Source of the DNA: Sinisalibacter aestuarii
GTDB lineage: Bacteria; Pseudomonadota; Alphaproteobacteria; Rhodobacterales; Rhodobacteraceae
Length of the DNA stretch: 64,000 nucleotides
NCBI RefSeq assembly: GCF_027923545.1
Contig: NZ_BROH01000016.1
Location: 1-64,000, forward strand
Direction of reading: 5' to 3'
Shown here: positions 15,118 to 23,120 of the stretch, piece by piece
Position numbering within the stretch: the stretch's first letter is position 1
Layout: each line of letters opens with the position of its first letter
The notes under the pieces: generated by a model
Database searches by the model: none
Seen by the model: only the letters and a program-made list of their open reading frames with translations
Told to the model about the DNA's origin: nothing
Translations under genes and position numbers: made by a program

Positions 15118-15666
15118 ATGATGAAAATGCCGGAAATGCCCAATCTCGATCTGCAGGCCATCGTTGACGAACTCAGATCGTCGGCCCGCCGCACCAAGCA
15201 ATTGTGGCTGAACGACGACTCCCTCGCTTTCGTGGCGCGGGGCCGCGAATATCGCAGCGAGTTTCATGTGAACCCGAGCTATGAGATTCAGTATTCGCTG
15301 ATCGGGGATCTGCACCTGCATTACCGCACGCCGGAGGGCAAGGAAGAGGTTGCCGTGGTGCCGGAAGGTTCCTGCCTCTATCAGCCCGCCATGGTGCCGC
15401 ACTCGCCGCGTTTCGGGCCGGATTCGTTCCAGCTGGTGATCGAGCGCTCCCGCAAGCCCGGCGAGGTCGACCAGTTCAACTGGTATTGCCCCGCCTGCGA
15501 CGAGCTTCTGCACACCGTCACCCACACGGTTGACGACTACAAGGTTGACCCCGTTTCGCGCGCCTATGAGCAGATGAACGCCTCGGAAGAGATCCGCACC
15601 TGCAAATCCTGCGGCAACGTGATGCCGGTGATCGAAATGAACCAGCCGAAGATCAGCGGATCGTAA
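15118..15666 (+). CDS. nbaC: 3-hydroxyanthranilate 3,4-dioxygenase-type cupin dioxygenase (copy 1)
   Basis: The 182-residue protein matches bacterial 3-hydroxyanthranilate 3,4-dioxygenase along its whole length. Iron ligands are H50, E56 and H95. The substrate-binding residues known from the Cupriavidus enzyme are kept as R46, R98 and E109. Two CxxC pairs (CPAC at 124-127 and CKSC) form the rubredoxin-like second iron site near the C-terminus. The family opens the ring of ortho-aminophenols next to the hydroxyl group. The start at 15118 (ATGATG) follows a GAAAGG site. The next gene starts inside its stop codon. A paralogue lies at 22274-22807, so the natural substrate may differ from 3-hydroxyanthranilate. 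Confidence 0.9.
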   Translation: MMKMPEMPNLDLQAIVDELRSSARRTKQLWLNDDSLAFVARGREYRSEFHVNPSYEIQYSLIGDLHLHYRTPEGKEEVAVVPEGSCLYQPAMVPHSPRFGPDSFQLVIERSRKPGEVDQFNWYCPACDELLHTVTHTVDDYKVDPVSRAYEQMNASEEIRTCKSCGNVMPVIEMNQPKISGS

Positions 15667-16289
15667 TGGCGGGTTTGACCACGCTTGCCGCCCAGGTCGC
15701 GCCGGCGCACACGGCGCTCCTGGTGATCGACATTCAGAACGACTTCTGCGACGAGGCCGGGTTTCTCAGCCGTGAGCGCGGCTATGACGTGAGCTTTGCC
15801 GCGCCTGTCGTCGACAGGATCGGCGCGCTGGTAGCAGACGCCCGTGCCGCCGGGGCAGGGATCGTCTGGCTGCGCTCGCATTACGATTTTCGCTTTCTGA
15901 GCGAGGCGCAGCAGGTCAAACGCGGGGCCGAGGGCTGTTGCCTCGAAGGGGCATGGGGGGCCGATTTCTACCGCATCGCCCCGGAGCCAGGCGATACAGT
16001 GGTCACCAAGCACAGCTTCAGCGGGTTCTGGAACACCGGGCTTGACGCGCTGCTGAAGGAGATGGGCGTGAAAACGCTGGTGGTGACCGGGGTCGCCACC
16101 AATGTCTGTGTCGATTCCACGCTGCGCGACGGGTTTTTCGCAGGCTATTACATCGTGCTGGCCGAAGACTGCGTCGGCAGCAACAACGCCGCCGGTCATG
16201 CCGGAACCGTCGCGACTGTCCGCACCAATTTCGGCATGGTCGCCGACAGTGTGCAGATCATCGCGGCGATGCGGGGGCAGGGCGGGTGA
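15666..16289 (+). CDS. Isochorismatase-family cysteine hydrolase
   Basis: The 207-residue protein has the catalytic triad of the family: D22 (LLVIDIQNDF), K115 (VVTKHSFSGFWNT) and C148 (GVATNVCVDST, with the usual cis-peptide region before it). Members hydrolyse C-N bonds in small amides, such as N-carbamoyl compounds, maleamate or ureidoacrylate. The start ATG shares its A with the TAA stop of the dioxygenase gene, so it is tightly coupled. In an aminophenol ring-cleavage route such an enzyme could remove an amide or carbamoyl nitrogen. The exact substrate cannot be read from sequence. Confidence 0.88.
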   Translation: MAGLTTLAAQVAPAHTALLVIDIQNDFCDEAGFLSRERGYDVSFAAPVVDRIGALVADARAAGAGIVWLRSHYDFRFLSEAQQVKRGAEGCCLEGAWGADFYRIAPEPGDTVVTKHSFSGFWNTGLDALLKEMGVKTLVVTGVATNVCVDSTLRDGFFAGYYIVLAEDCVGSNNAAGHAGTVATVRTNFGMVADSVQIIAAMRGQGG

Positions 16290-16341
16290 CCATTGCGCCG
16301 CCCCGGACCGCCGCCGCTCCGGGGTATACTGTGCCGGGGCG

Positions 16342-16746
16342 TCAGCCGAGATAGGCGACGCAGTCGATCTCGACATTCACGCCCTTGCGATGGGGGGTGG
16401 CGCCGATGCAGGTGCGTGTGACCTTTTCGCCCGCCATCACCTCGCGGAAGGTTTCGTTGAAGGCGGGAAAATCGGCGGTGTCGCGCAGGCAGACACGCAT
16501 GTTGACCACATGGGCAAAGCTCGCGCCTGCCGCGTCGAGCACCGCGCGCAGGTTTTCAAGCGTGCGGCGGGTCTGAACGGTGATGTCGCCCTCGACAACG
16601 TCGCGCGTTTCGGGGTCGAGCGGGCCCTGGCCGGAAACGTAGACGAAATCGCCCGCCCGGATCGCCTGCGCCAGCGGCGAGGGATTGGATTTGTCGGTGA
16701 AGCCCGTGACCGGGGCGGAACTGGACTGGATGATCTGCTTGGGCAT
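16342..16746 (-). CDS. RidA-family protein (possible 2-aminomuconate deaminase)
   Basis: The 134-residue protein is a YjgF/YER057c/RidA member. It has YVSGQGPLDPETRDV, a NLRAVLDAAGASFAHVVNM segment, and the C-terminal VTRTCIGATP and VNVEIDCVAYLG. The latter two hold the arginine and glutamate used by the enamine/imine deaminases. RidA-type proteins serve as 2-aminomuconate deaminase in some 2-nitrobenzoate and tryptophan/aminophenol pathways. That role fits the two 3-hydroxyanthranilate-dioxygenase-like genes nearby but is inferred. It is convergent with the isochorismatase gene and divergent from the creatininase-like gene. Confidence 0.88.
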   Translation of the reverse strand: MPKQIIQSSSAPVTGFTDKSNPSPLAQAIRAGDFVYVSGQGPLDPETRDVVEGDITVQTRRTLENLRAVLDAAGASFAHVVNMRVCLRDTADFPAFNETFREVMAGEKVTRTCIGATPHRKGVNVEIDCVAYLG

Positions 16747-16803
16747 GGACGGTCGGGCTCCTCGGATATCGCTGGGGTTTTGTTGGGTGAAAGTATAGCC
16801 AGA

Positions 16804-16835
16804 ATTTCGATTTCTTAAATGGATTTCGATGTTTT
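16804..16835. promoter_or_regulatory. Two ATTTCGAT motifs in the RidA/creatininase divergent promoter
   Basis: ATTTCGATTTCTT (16804-16816) and ATTTCGATGTTTT (16823-16835) lie 19 bases apart, 58-89 bases upstream of the RidA start and about 150 bases upstream of the creatininase start. The same motif recurs at 22906, 23057 and 24125 upstream of other genes in this cluster, so it is a candidate shared operator. Confidence 0.5.
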
Positions 16836-16983
16836 CAGCGGTGGTTTCCCCTCCTTTTCGGCCTGTTATGCCCAGTGTGGTGGCGTCTTATAACCAGTCT
16901 AAGAGGCAGCATTCAGGAAACGCATAAGCTGATCCGCCGCGCCATCGGATAAGCTTAAAGGGTTGATTCGGGAGGAAAGTTCT

Positions 16984-17748
16984 ATGCAGTGGGCCGATCT
17001 GAAGGCGGATGAGATTTCCGGCCTTCCCAAGGATGAGACCATCGTTGTGGTGCCGGTCGCCTCGCTGGAGCATCACGGACCCCACCTGCCGACCGGGGTC
17101 GATATCGTTCTGACCTCCGAGATCGCCCGGCGCACCGCTGTTCTGACCGATCCCCACCGGCCAGTGCTGGTGACGCCGGCGGTCTGGAGCGGGCTGGCCG
17201 AGATGCATATGAGCCTTGGCGGCACCATCACCCTCGATCTTGACACGCTGCACGCGGTGCTGCGCTCGATCTGCCGCTCCATCGTCCGCCAGGGCTTTGG
17301 CAAGGTGCTGCTGCTCAACGGCCACGGCGGCAATATCGCCGCCCTTGGTGCGATCACCAACGAGATCGGCTCGACCCTCGATATCGCCATCGCCACGACG
17401 AGCTACTGGGAACATGCCGCCGAAAGGTTCGCCGCGATCCTCGAAGATCAGGACACGATCGGCCATGCCTGCGAGGGCGAAACCTCGATGATGCTGGCGC
17501 TGGCCGAAGGGCTCGTCGACCGCGACAAGTTCGGCCAGGCGATCGGGCCGGATAATCCGACGGTGGCCGATATCGCCGGCCCCGCCGTTCTGCGCTGGCG
17601 CAGTTTCGCCGCGCGCAGCACTGTCACCGGCACGCTCGGCAACCCGACCCGCGCCAGCGCCGGGAAGGGCGAAAGGCTGCTCGACGCCGCCGCCGAAAGC
17701 CTGTCGGCCTTCCTGCGCAACGACGCATTCTGGAATATGAGCTACTGA
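16984..17748 (+). CDS. Creatininase-family amidohydrolase
   Basis: The 254-residue protein has the creatininase fold signatures: VVVPVASLEHHGPHLPTGVD (metal-binding E, H and D), VWSGLAEMHMSLGGTITLD, LLLNGHGGNIAALG with a metal-binding histidine, and AGEGETS-like HACEGETSMMLALAEG. Family members are metal-dependent hydrolases of cyclic or formyl amides (creatinine, FAPy-type formamides, mycofactocin-type processing). The ATG at 16984 is chosen because GGGAGGAAAG lies 7-16 bases upstream. It may act on a nitrogenous intermediate of the pathway encoded around it; the substrate is unknown. Confidence 0.87.
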   Translation: MQWADLKADEISGLPKDETIVVVPVASLEHHGPHLPTGVDIVLTSEIARRTAVLTDPHRPVLVTPAVWSGLAEMHMSLGGTITLDLDTLHAVLRSICRSIVRQGFGKVLLLNGHGGNIAALGAITNEIGSTLDIAIATTSYWEHAAERFAAILEDQDTIGHACEGETSMMLALAEGLVDRDKFGQAIGPDNPTVADIAGPAVLRWRSFAARSTVTGTLGNPTRASAGKGERLLDAAAESLSAFLRNDAFWNMSY

Positions 17749-17796
17749 CGCCGCACCGTCCGCCACATCGGACCGCCTAAGCCACCACTCAGGCGA

Positions 17797-17826
17797 AAAG
17801 GCCCGGTCCGCAAGGGCCGGGCCTTT
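17797..17826. terminator. Bidirectional terminator between converging genes
   Basis: AAAGGCCCGG (17797-17806) pairs perfectly with CCGGGCCTTT (17817-17826) around a 10-base loop. A-tract and T-tract lie on opposite sides. It stands between the converging creatininase and TRAP large-subunit genes and can stop transcription from both. Confidence 0.75.
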
Positions 17827-17846
17827 GAATGCAGCGCTGACGGGGA

Positions 17847-19154
17847 TCAGCCGAACATCGAGTTGGGCAGCAGCAGCACGATGCTCGGGAAGGCCACCAG
17901 CAGGATCAGACAGATGAGCATGGCGATCCAGAACGGGAACACGCCCTTGAAGATGCTCATGATCGGCACGTCCGCCGCCACGCTTTTGACGACGAACACG
18001 TTCAGCCCGACCGGCGGGGTGATCATGCCCATCTCGATCAGGATCACGATGATGACGCCCAGCCAGATCGGGTCGAACCCCATGCCGGTGAGCAGCGGGA
18101 ACACGATGGGCACCGTCACCACCAGCATTGCCAGCCCGTCCATGAACATGCCGAGGAACAGATAGGCGACCACCACCAGCGCCAGCGCGCCATAGGGGCC
18201 GAGGCCCGCCCCCATCAGCGACTCGCCCAGCGTCGAAGGGATGTGGGTAAGCGCGAGGAACGGGTTGAGCACATTGGCCCCGATGATGATCAGGTAAAGC
18301 ATCGCGGCGGTGCGCACCGTTTGCATCAGCGTCTCGCCAAACTCCCGCAGCGTGATGAGCCGCCCGGCAAAGGCCATGCCCGCCACCAGCACCGCCCCCA
18401 CGCCCGCGGCCTCGACCGGAGTGAACACGCCCAGATAGATGCCGCCGATGGAAATCACGATCACGGCCAGCAGCGGTGCGGCCCGCAGCAGCGCGGTGAG
18501 GCGGTTGGCGCTGTCGGGCAGGCTGCCTTTCGGCCCTTGGCCGGGTTTCAGCGTGACGATGATGGCGATGGTGCTGAGGAACAGCCCGGTCAGCAGCAGG
18601 CCGGGCAGGATGCCCGCCATGAACAGCCGCCCGATGCTTTCTTCGGTGAGAATGGCGTAGATCACGAAGCCGGTGGAGGGCGGGATCAGAAAGCCCAACG
18701 TGCCGCCCGCCGCGATGGCGCCGGTCGACAGACTGTCGCTGTAGCCAAAGCGTTTCATCTCCGGCAGCGCCACCCGGCCGATTGTTACCGCCGTGGCGAC
18801 CGACGAGCCGCTGACCGCGGCGAAGGCGGCGCAGCCGATCACCGAGGCCGAGGCCAGCCCGCCGCGCAGCCAGCCCACCCAGGCAAAGGCCGCCTCGTAG
18901 AGCCGGCGGCTGAACCCGGCGGCGGAGGAGAGATTGCCCATCAGGATGAAGAGCGGCATCACGGTCAGCGCGTAGTTCGACGTGGCCGAATAGGTTTCAG
19001 AGATCAGCAGCGCCCCCGCCGAGCGGTAACCGCTCAGGATCCAGGTGCCGAAGAACCCCACGATCAGCATCGCCAGCCCGACCGGCGTGCGCAGGATCAT
19101 GAAGAAGAACATCGCGCCAATGGCGAGGATGCCGACGAGCGTATCAGTCATCAT
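17847..19154 (-). CDS. TRAP transporter large permease subunit (DctM-type)
   Basis: The 435-residue protein has about 12 membrane segments and the DctM signatures. These include LRTPVGLAMLIVGFFGTWIL, VMPLFILMGNLSSAAGFSRR, SVATAVTIGRVALPEMKRFG, GTLGFLIPPSTGFVIYA and MGMITPPVGLNVFVVKSVA. It is the transport subunit of a sodium-driven, binding-protein-dependent importer for organic acids. ATGATGACTGA shows its start overlapping the stop of the small subunit, with two possible Met codons (19154, 19151). It is the last gene of the dctP-dctQ-dctM order on the minus strand. Confidence 0.93.
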   Translation of the reverse strand: MMTDTLVGILAIGAMFFFMILRTPVGLAMLIVGFFGTWILSGYRSAGALLISETYSATSNYALTVMPLFILMGNLSSAAGFSRRLYEAAFAWVGWLRGGLASASVIGCAAFAAVSGSSVATAVTIGRVALPEMKRFGYSDSLSTGAIAAGGTLGFLIPPSTGFVIYAILTEESIGRLFMAGILPGLLLTGLFLSTIAIIVTLKPGQGPKGSLPDSANRLTALLRAAPLLAVIVISIGGIYLGVFTPVEAAGVGAVLVAGMAFAGRLITLREFGETLMQTVRTAAMLYLIIIGANVLNPFLALTHIPSTLGESLMGAGLGPYGALALVVVAYLFLGMFMDGLAMLVVTVPIVFPLLTGMGFDPIWLGVIIVILIEMGMITPPVGLNVFVVKSVAADVPIMSIFKGVFPFWIAMLICLILLVAFPSIVLLLPNSMFG

Positions 19155-19653
19155 AGCTGCGTCCCCGCCGCAAAAGATCAATGATTTGAAGGGCAAAGAT
19201 CAGGATGACGAGGCATATTCCAAGCACGATCAGCCCGTAGAACGGCCACAGCGAGAGCCGCAGCATGTTGGTGGCGTCCCCGTATTCAAAGGCGTCCGCG
19301 AGCCGCCGCCAGGCCCGCGTGACCAGCACGATCAGCACGTAGCCGCCCACCAACCGCGCGAGGATATCGCCAAACAGCCGGCCATAACGGCCGATCTTTC
19401 CGTCGAGCACGTCGATGCGCACATGCGCGTCGGTCTGGGTGGCGTAGGGCAGGGCGAGCATGACCATCGACACCGACATCAGCTGAACGATCTCGTTCAC
19501 ACCGAGGATCGGGGCGTTGAAGGCATAGCGCATCACCACCCCGACGAAGGTGATGCTCATCATCACGACGAGCGCCACCGCCGAGAGTGCCGCGAGGGCT
19601 TTCGATGCCCGGCCGAGATAACGCGACCGGGCAAGAGAGGATTCAGGCTTCAC
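19144..19653 (-). CDS. TRAP transporter small permease subunit (DctQ-type)
   Basis: The 169-residue membrane protein has four predicted helices and the DctQ hallmarks: ITFVGVVMRYAFNAPILGVN near the second helix entry, LALPYATQTDAHVRIDVLDG, and a fourth helix GLIVLGICLVILIFALQII. It pairs with the large subunit, whose start it overlaps, and follows the binding-protein gene by 18 bp. The N-terminal 25 residues are hydrophilic and basic, as expected for a cytoplasmic start. Confidence 0.9.
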   Translation of the reverse strand: MKPESSLARSRYLGRASKALAALSAVALVVMMSITFVGVVMRYAFNAPILGVNEIVQLMSVSMVMLALPYATQTDAHVRIDVLDGKIGRYGRLFGDILARLVGGYVLIVLVTRAWRRLADAFEYGDATNMLRLSLWPFYGLIVLGICLVILIFALQIIDLLRRGRSYDD

Positions 19654-19671
19654 GGGGTTTCACGCGCGCGA

Positions 19672-20664
19672 TCACTTCGACGCGGCGAGCGCGTCGATGA
19701 AGCCGCGGGCGTCGATGCCCTGGGATTCAGCGTCTGCGATGGCGGCGTCGAGCACCGGGGCGGAGGCGGCGTTGAACTCGGCCACCGCCTCGGGCGACAG
19801 TTCGATCAGCTCTTTGCCTTCGGTGTTGCCGAACATTTCAAGCCCTTTTTCCACGTCCGACAATTGCTGCGCATTGGCGAGGAATGACAGATCCCGGCCG
19901 GCATCGAGCATGGCCTGCTGCTGTTCCTCGGTCAGATCCGCGAAGGCATCCTTGTTCATGATCAGGAAGAAGGACGAGATCGAGCTGTCCATGCCGGTGG
20001 TGATATATTTGGTCACTTCGGCCAGTTTGAACACGAAGGTTGCCGTGCCGTCGATCATCGCGCCGTCGATCACGCCGGTTTGCATCGAGTTGTAGATTTC
20101 CGACACCGGCATCGACACCGGCGTCGCGCCCCAGCTCTCGACCATCAGGCCGGCATTGCGCGACGGAACGCGCAGTTTCAGCCCCTTGATGTCTTCCAGC
20201 GAGCGGACTGGTTTTTCCGCCGTAAACAGAAGGTTAGCACCATTTGACCAATACCCGATGAGTTGCGCGCGGCGGAATTCCTCGTCGAGCATGTCGATAT
20301 TGTCGAGCACGGCCTTGGTGCCAGTTTCCTCGGTGATGACGCCGGGCAGTTCGGTCAGCAGCAGCTTGGGAAAGTTCGAGGCGGTGTAGCCGGGCAGGGC
20401 ATAGGCCAGCTCGGCCAGCCCGTCGACAACGCGGTTATATTGCTCGACGGGACCCGGCCCAAGTTCGCCGCCGGGATAGACCCGGATCGTCACCTCGCCA
20501 TTGGTGCGCTCGGCCACGTCATTGGCGAAGACCGCCCAGACCTTTTCTTGGAACGGATGGGTCGCGGGCAGGAAATCGGCGAGCTTCAGCTCTTCCGCCT
20601 GTGCCGCCGAAGCGCCGAGGACCGCGAAGGCCACCGGCGCAAGCAATTTTTTCATGAATGTCAT
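19672..20664 (-). CDS. TRAP transporter substrate-binding protein (DctP-type)
   Basis: The 330-residue protein has a signal peptide (MTFMKKLLAPVAFAVLGASA, cleaved near AQA-EE) and a DctP fold. It includes FANDVAERTNGEVTIRVYPG, the ligand-carboxylate arginine in DIKGLKLRVPSRNAG, and PVSMPVSEIYNSMQTGVIDG. The start at 20664 follows a GGGAGAT site. The conserved arginine implies an organic-acid ligand, in keeping with an aromatic or pyridine carboxylate substrate for the neighbouring enzymes. It is transcribed divergently from the double-HTH LysR regulator, which may control it. Confidence 0.92.
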   Translation of the reverse strand: MTFMKKLLAPVAFAVLGASAAQAEELKLADFLPATHPFQEKVWAVFANDVAERTNGEVTIRVYPGGELGPGPVEQYNRVVDGLAELAYALPGYTASNFPKLLLTELPGVITEETGTKAVLDNIDMLDEEFRRAQLIGYWSNGANLLFTAEKPVRSLEDIKGLKLRVPSRNAGLMVESWGATPVSMPVSEIYNSMQTGVIDGAMIDGTATFVFKLAEVTKYITTGMDSSISSFFLIMNKDAFADLTEEQQQAMLDAGRDLSFLANAQQLSDVEKGLEMFGNTEGKELIELSPEAVAEFNAASAPVLDAAIADAESQGIDARGFIDALAASK

Positions 20665-20975
20665 TCTGGTATCTCCCTGGCTGATGCCGTTTTTCTCATT
20701 CGTTGCTGGGCACCCAAGTGGGTGTGTGACATCGTCGGATTCAGGCGCGCGAACCTGCGGAGATGTGCGGGTCGCATCGCTCCGCCGATCGCGGTCGCCC
20801 GGTCGTTGAGGAGAAACGGCAAGGATCCTTTCCAGTCGGAAGGGCGGCCCGAAATCGCCGGGCCGGTCGTGCTCCCTGCCGGCCCCCCACAGGCCGAGCG
20901 TTTGCCGAGAACCCATGTCACTCTTCACATGCGATTGGGTGCCGCAATACATTGGTAGCACATGAAAAAGCCCAA

Positions 20976-20998
20976 ACTTATGCCTTTATTGTATAAGT
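20976..20998. promoter_or_regulatory. LysR-type box (ACTTAT-N11-ATAAGT)
   Basis: ACTTAT (20976-20981) and ATAAGT (20993-20998) are perfect inverted 6-bp arms separated by 11 bases, the classical T-N11-A arrangement. It lies 26 bases upstream of the LysR start at 21025 and about 310 bases from the binding-protein gene. It supports the 21025 start, because an earlier in-frame start would put the site inside the coding region. Confidence 0.65.
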
Positions 20999-21024
20999 GG
21001 CTACAAATTGGTAATAATAGGGCC

Positions 21025-22218
21025 ATGCGCCCGCAACCCGTACTCTCACTCAAGCAAATTCGTGCAATCAACGCGGTTGCCCAGACCCATGGATTTGGGC
21101 AGGCCGCCGAAGCGTTGAATACGACTCAATCGGTGGTGTCGCGCGCCGTTGCGTCGGCCGAGGCCGAACTGGGTGTGCCGCTGTTCCAGCGCGGCTGGGG
21201 CGGCACCGAGCCGACCGCGCGCTGCGAGCCGGTGCTGCGCTCCTGCACCAATGTGTTGCGTCTGGTCGAAGAGGCCGAGGACGAGATCGAGGCGATGTCC
21301 GGCACCCGTCCGTTGCTGATCAATTATCTGCGCTGGCACCAGCTCGAAGCGGTGGCGGCGGTGACGCGCTCGGGCAGCGTGTCGGCGGCATCGACCCGGC
21401 TCGGCATCACCCAGCCCGCTGTCAGCCGGGCGGTTTCCGCGATTTCGAGCCATTGCCGGCAGGATCTGTTCGAGCGCCGGCGCGGCGGCTTCATCGCCAC
21501 GCCGCAGGCCGACCGGCTGGCGCAGTTGCGCGACGGGGTGAACCGCGAGCTGGCCAGGATCAAGCCGCTTCTGAACCTGCATGGCAAAGGGCTCGTCGGG
21601 CGCCTCGCTGTGGGAATGCTGCCCTTCTCGGGGCAGGAATCCGTGGCCATCGCCTTTGGCCAGCTTTCGCGCGAGCATCCCGATCTGCGGTTCGTGGCGG
21701 TGCCCGGCAGCTACGATATGCTGGTCGAGGCTCTGCGGCATGGCGAGATCGACTGTTTCGTCGGCATCCTGCGCAACCCGGTGCCGTACCGCGATCTGGT
21801 CGAAACCTATCTGTATGACGAACAATATACGCTGATGGCGCGGGCCGATCACCCTTGCCACGACAAGCCGCCGACGCTGACCAGCCTGAGCAAAGAGCGC
21901 TGGATCATCGCCCAGCACGGCACCCCGGCGCGCAGCTATTTCGAGCGGCTCTTCGCGACGGAGGGCGAAATTCCCCCCGCGCAAACCTGCGAGATGCTGT
22001 CGTTCAGCAGCGCTGAGAAACTCATCATTCGCTCGGATTCCATCGCTCTGCTGAGTTACGCCAAGAGCTATCTTGCAAACCTGCCCGATGGCTTGCGCCG
22101 GGTCGCGCTCGATCTGCCGGACAACCGCACCGCCATCGGGGTGACCACGCGGGTGGCGGCGCAGGACGATGAAATCGTGCAGTTGTTCATATCGACACTG
22201 CGCGAGCATCTGCCCTGA
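21025..22218 (+). CDS. LysR-family regulator with two tandem HTH domains
   Basis: This 397-residue regulator is longer than the usual 300 residues because it carries two LysR helix-turn-helix domains. The first spans residues 7-66 (IRAINAVAQTHGFGQAAEAL, TTQSVVSRAVASAEAELGVP). The second spans residues 102-160 (LEAVAAVTRSGSVSAASTRL, ITQPAVSRAVSAISSHCRQ). A normal periplasmic-binding-like effector domain follows. The start at 21025 keeps the T-N11-A box outside the gene. It lies between the TRAP importer and the second ring-cleavage dioxygenase and probably controls the cluster. Confidence 0.88.
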   Translation: MRPQPVLSLKQIRAINAVAQTHGFGQAAEALNTTQSVVSRAVASAEAELGVPLFQRGWGGTEPTARCEPVLRSCTNVLRLVEEAEDEIEAMSGTRPLLINYLRWHQLEAVAAVTRSGSVSAASTRLGITQPAVSRAVSAISSHCRQDLFERRRGGFIATPQADRLAQLRDGVNRELARIKPLLNLHGKGLVGRLAVGMLPFSGQESVAIAFGQLSREHPDLRFVAVPGSYDMLVEALRHGEIDCFVGILRNPVPYRDLVETYLYDEQYTLMARADHPCHDKPPTLTSLSKERWIIAQHGTPARSYFERLFATEGEIPPAQTCEMLSFSSAEKLIIRSDSIALLSYAKSYLANLPDGLRRVALDLPDNRTAIGVTTRVAAQDDEIVQLFISTLREHLP

Positions 22219-22273
22219 CGGGGCAAAGCGCGCCGGAGTTGCGCCCTTACCGAACGGCGGCCGGGCGCCGCGG

Positions 22274-22807
22274 TCAGGTGTTCTGCGCGGCGGGCATGAC
22301 GTGGCCGCATTCCTTGCAGGTGCGAAATTCCTCACTGTCGAAGAAGCGCTTGTAGGCTTGCGAGACCGGATCGCTGCGATAGTCGGTCACCTCGGCGCTT
22401 TCTTCATGCAGGAAGGCGTCGCATTCGGGGCAATACCAGCGGAATCGGTCCGCCTCGCCGGGGCGGCGTTTGCGCTCGGAGACCAGAAGCAGCGCCTCCG
22501 GCGGAAAGCGGGGCGAATGCGGCATCCCGGCGGGGGTGAAGTTCAGCCCGCCTTCGGGGACGACGACGATCTTTTCGTCGCCCTCGGGCGTGCGGATGTG
22601 AAGGTTCATCTGGCCACGGATCATGTACATGATCTCGTCACTCGGGTTGACGTGAAACTCGCTGCGGTATTCGCGCCCGCGCGCCACGAAGGTGAGGGCG
22701 TCGTTCTCCTGCCAGAGCACCCTGACGCGCTTGCCTTCCTTCTCAAGCTCGCGGCCCACCTCTTCGATCATGACGACCGGCGCATCATGCATGGAACGTG
22801 TGTACAT
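22274..22807 (-). CDS. nbaC: 3-hydroxyanthranilate 3,4-dioxygenase-type cupin dioxygenase (copy 2)
   Basis: The 177-residue protein is a paralogue of the one at 15118-15666. It keeps iron ligands H52, E58 and H97, substrate-binding R48, R100 and E111, and both CxxC pairs (CPEC and CKEC). The two share the block VARGREYRSEFHVNPS but diverge in the substrate pocket region, for example EIMYMIRGQMNLH here against EIQYSLIGDLHLH in copy 1. The start at 22807 gives the normal family length; an alternative Met lies five residues further on. An ATTTCGAT motif lies 99 bases upstream. Two intact copies in one cluster suggest two related substrates or one newly specialised enzyme. Confidence 0.87.
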   Translation of the reverse strand: MYTRSMHDAPVVMIEEVGRELEKEGKRVRVLWQENDALTFVARGREYRSEFHVNPSDEIMYMIRGQMNLHIRTPEGDEKIVVVPEGGLNFTPAGMPHSPRFPPEALLLVSERKRRPGEADRFRWYCPECDAFLHEESAEVTDYRSDPVSQAYKRFFDSEEFRTCKECGHVMPAAQNT

Positions 22808-22905
22808 AGGCCCTCGCTTTCTTCCGGTCGGGATCGCAACTCGCAGCGTGCCGCCCTGCGGCACGGGCATCTTGTCCGACGCCTTCGGGTGAAAGGATGC
22901 AATGA

Positions 22906-22918
22906 ATTTCGATTTTGT
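22906..22918. promoter_or_regulatory. ATTTCGAT motif upstream of dioxygenase copy 2
   Basis: ATTTCGATTTTGT lies 99 bases upstream of the copy-2 dioxygenase start. It is one of five copies of the motif in this cluster. Confidence 0.45.
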
Positions 22919-23056
22919 AAACTGATTTCTTCGCGGATGCTTCTTGGTGCGCAGGTGAAAATCGACCAAAAACCGCAACTTCATGATGTTTTAAAAGAGA
23001 AAAATATGGATTGTCAAATCCGGCTATCGACAACAGTTTTTCACATTTGCTAAAAA

Positions 23057-23069
23057 ATTTCGATATTAT
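23057..23069. promoter_or_regulatory. ATTTCGAT motif upstream of the amidohydrolase
   Basis: ATTTCGATATTAT lies 52 bases upstream of the amidohydrolase start within an AT-rich divergent promoter region. Confidence 0.45.
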
Positions 23070-23120
23070 CACGCGACTCGAGCATCGCAGAACTCAGACA
23101 GTGACGGGAATCTGACACCT

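Noticed and set aside
14854-15525. Minus-strand frame opposite the first dioxygenase gene and its upstream region
   Set aside because: It overlaps a gene with complete iron-ligand and CxxC motifs on the other strand and shows no domain.
20962-21024. An earlier start for the double-HTH LysR gene at 20962
   Set aside because: It has no ribosome site and would place the perfect T-N11-A box inside the coding region. The added residues are not family-like.
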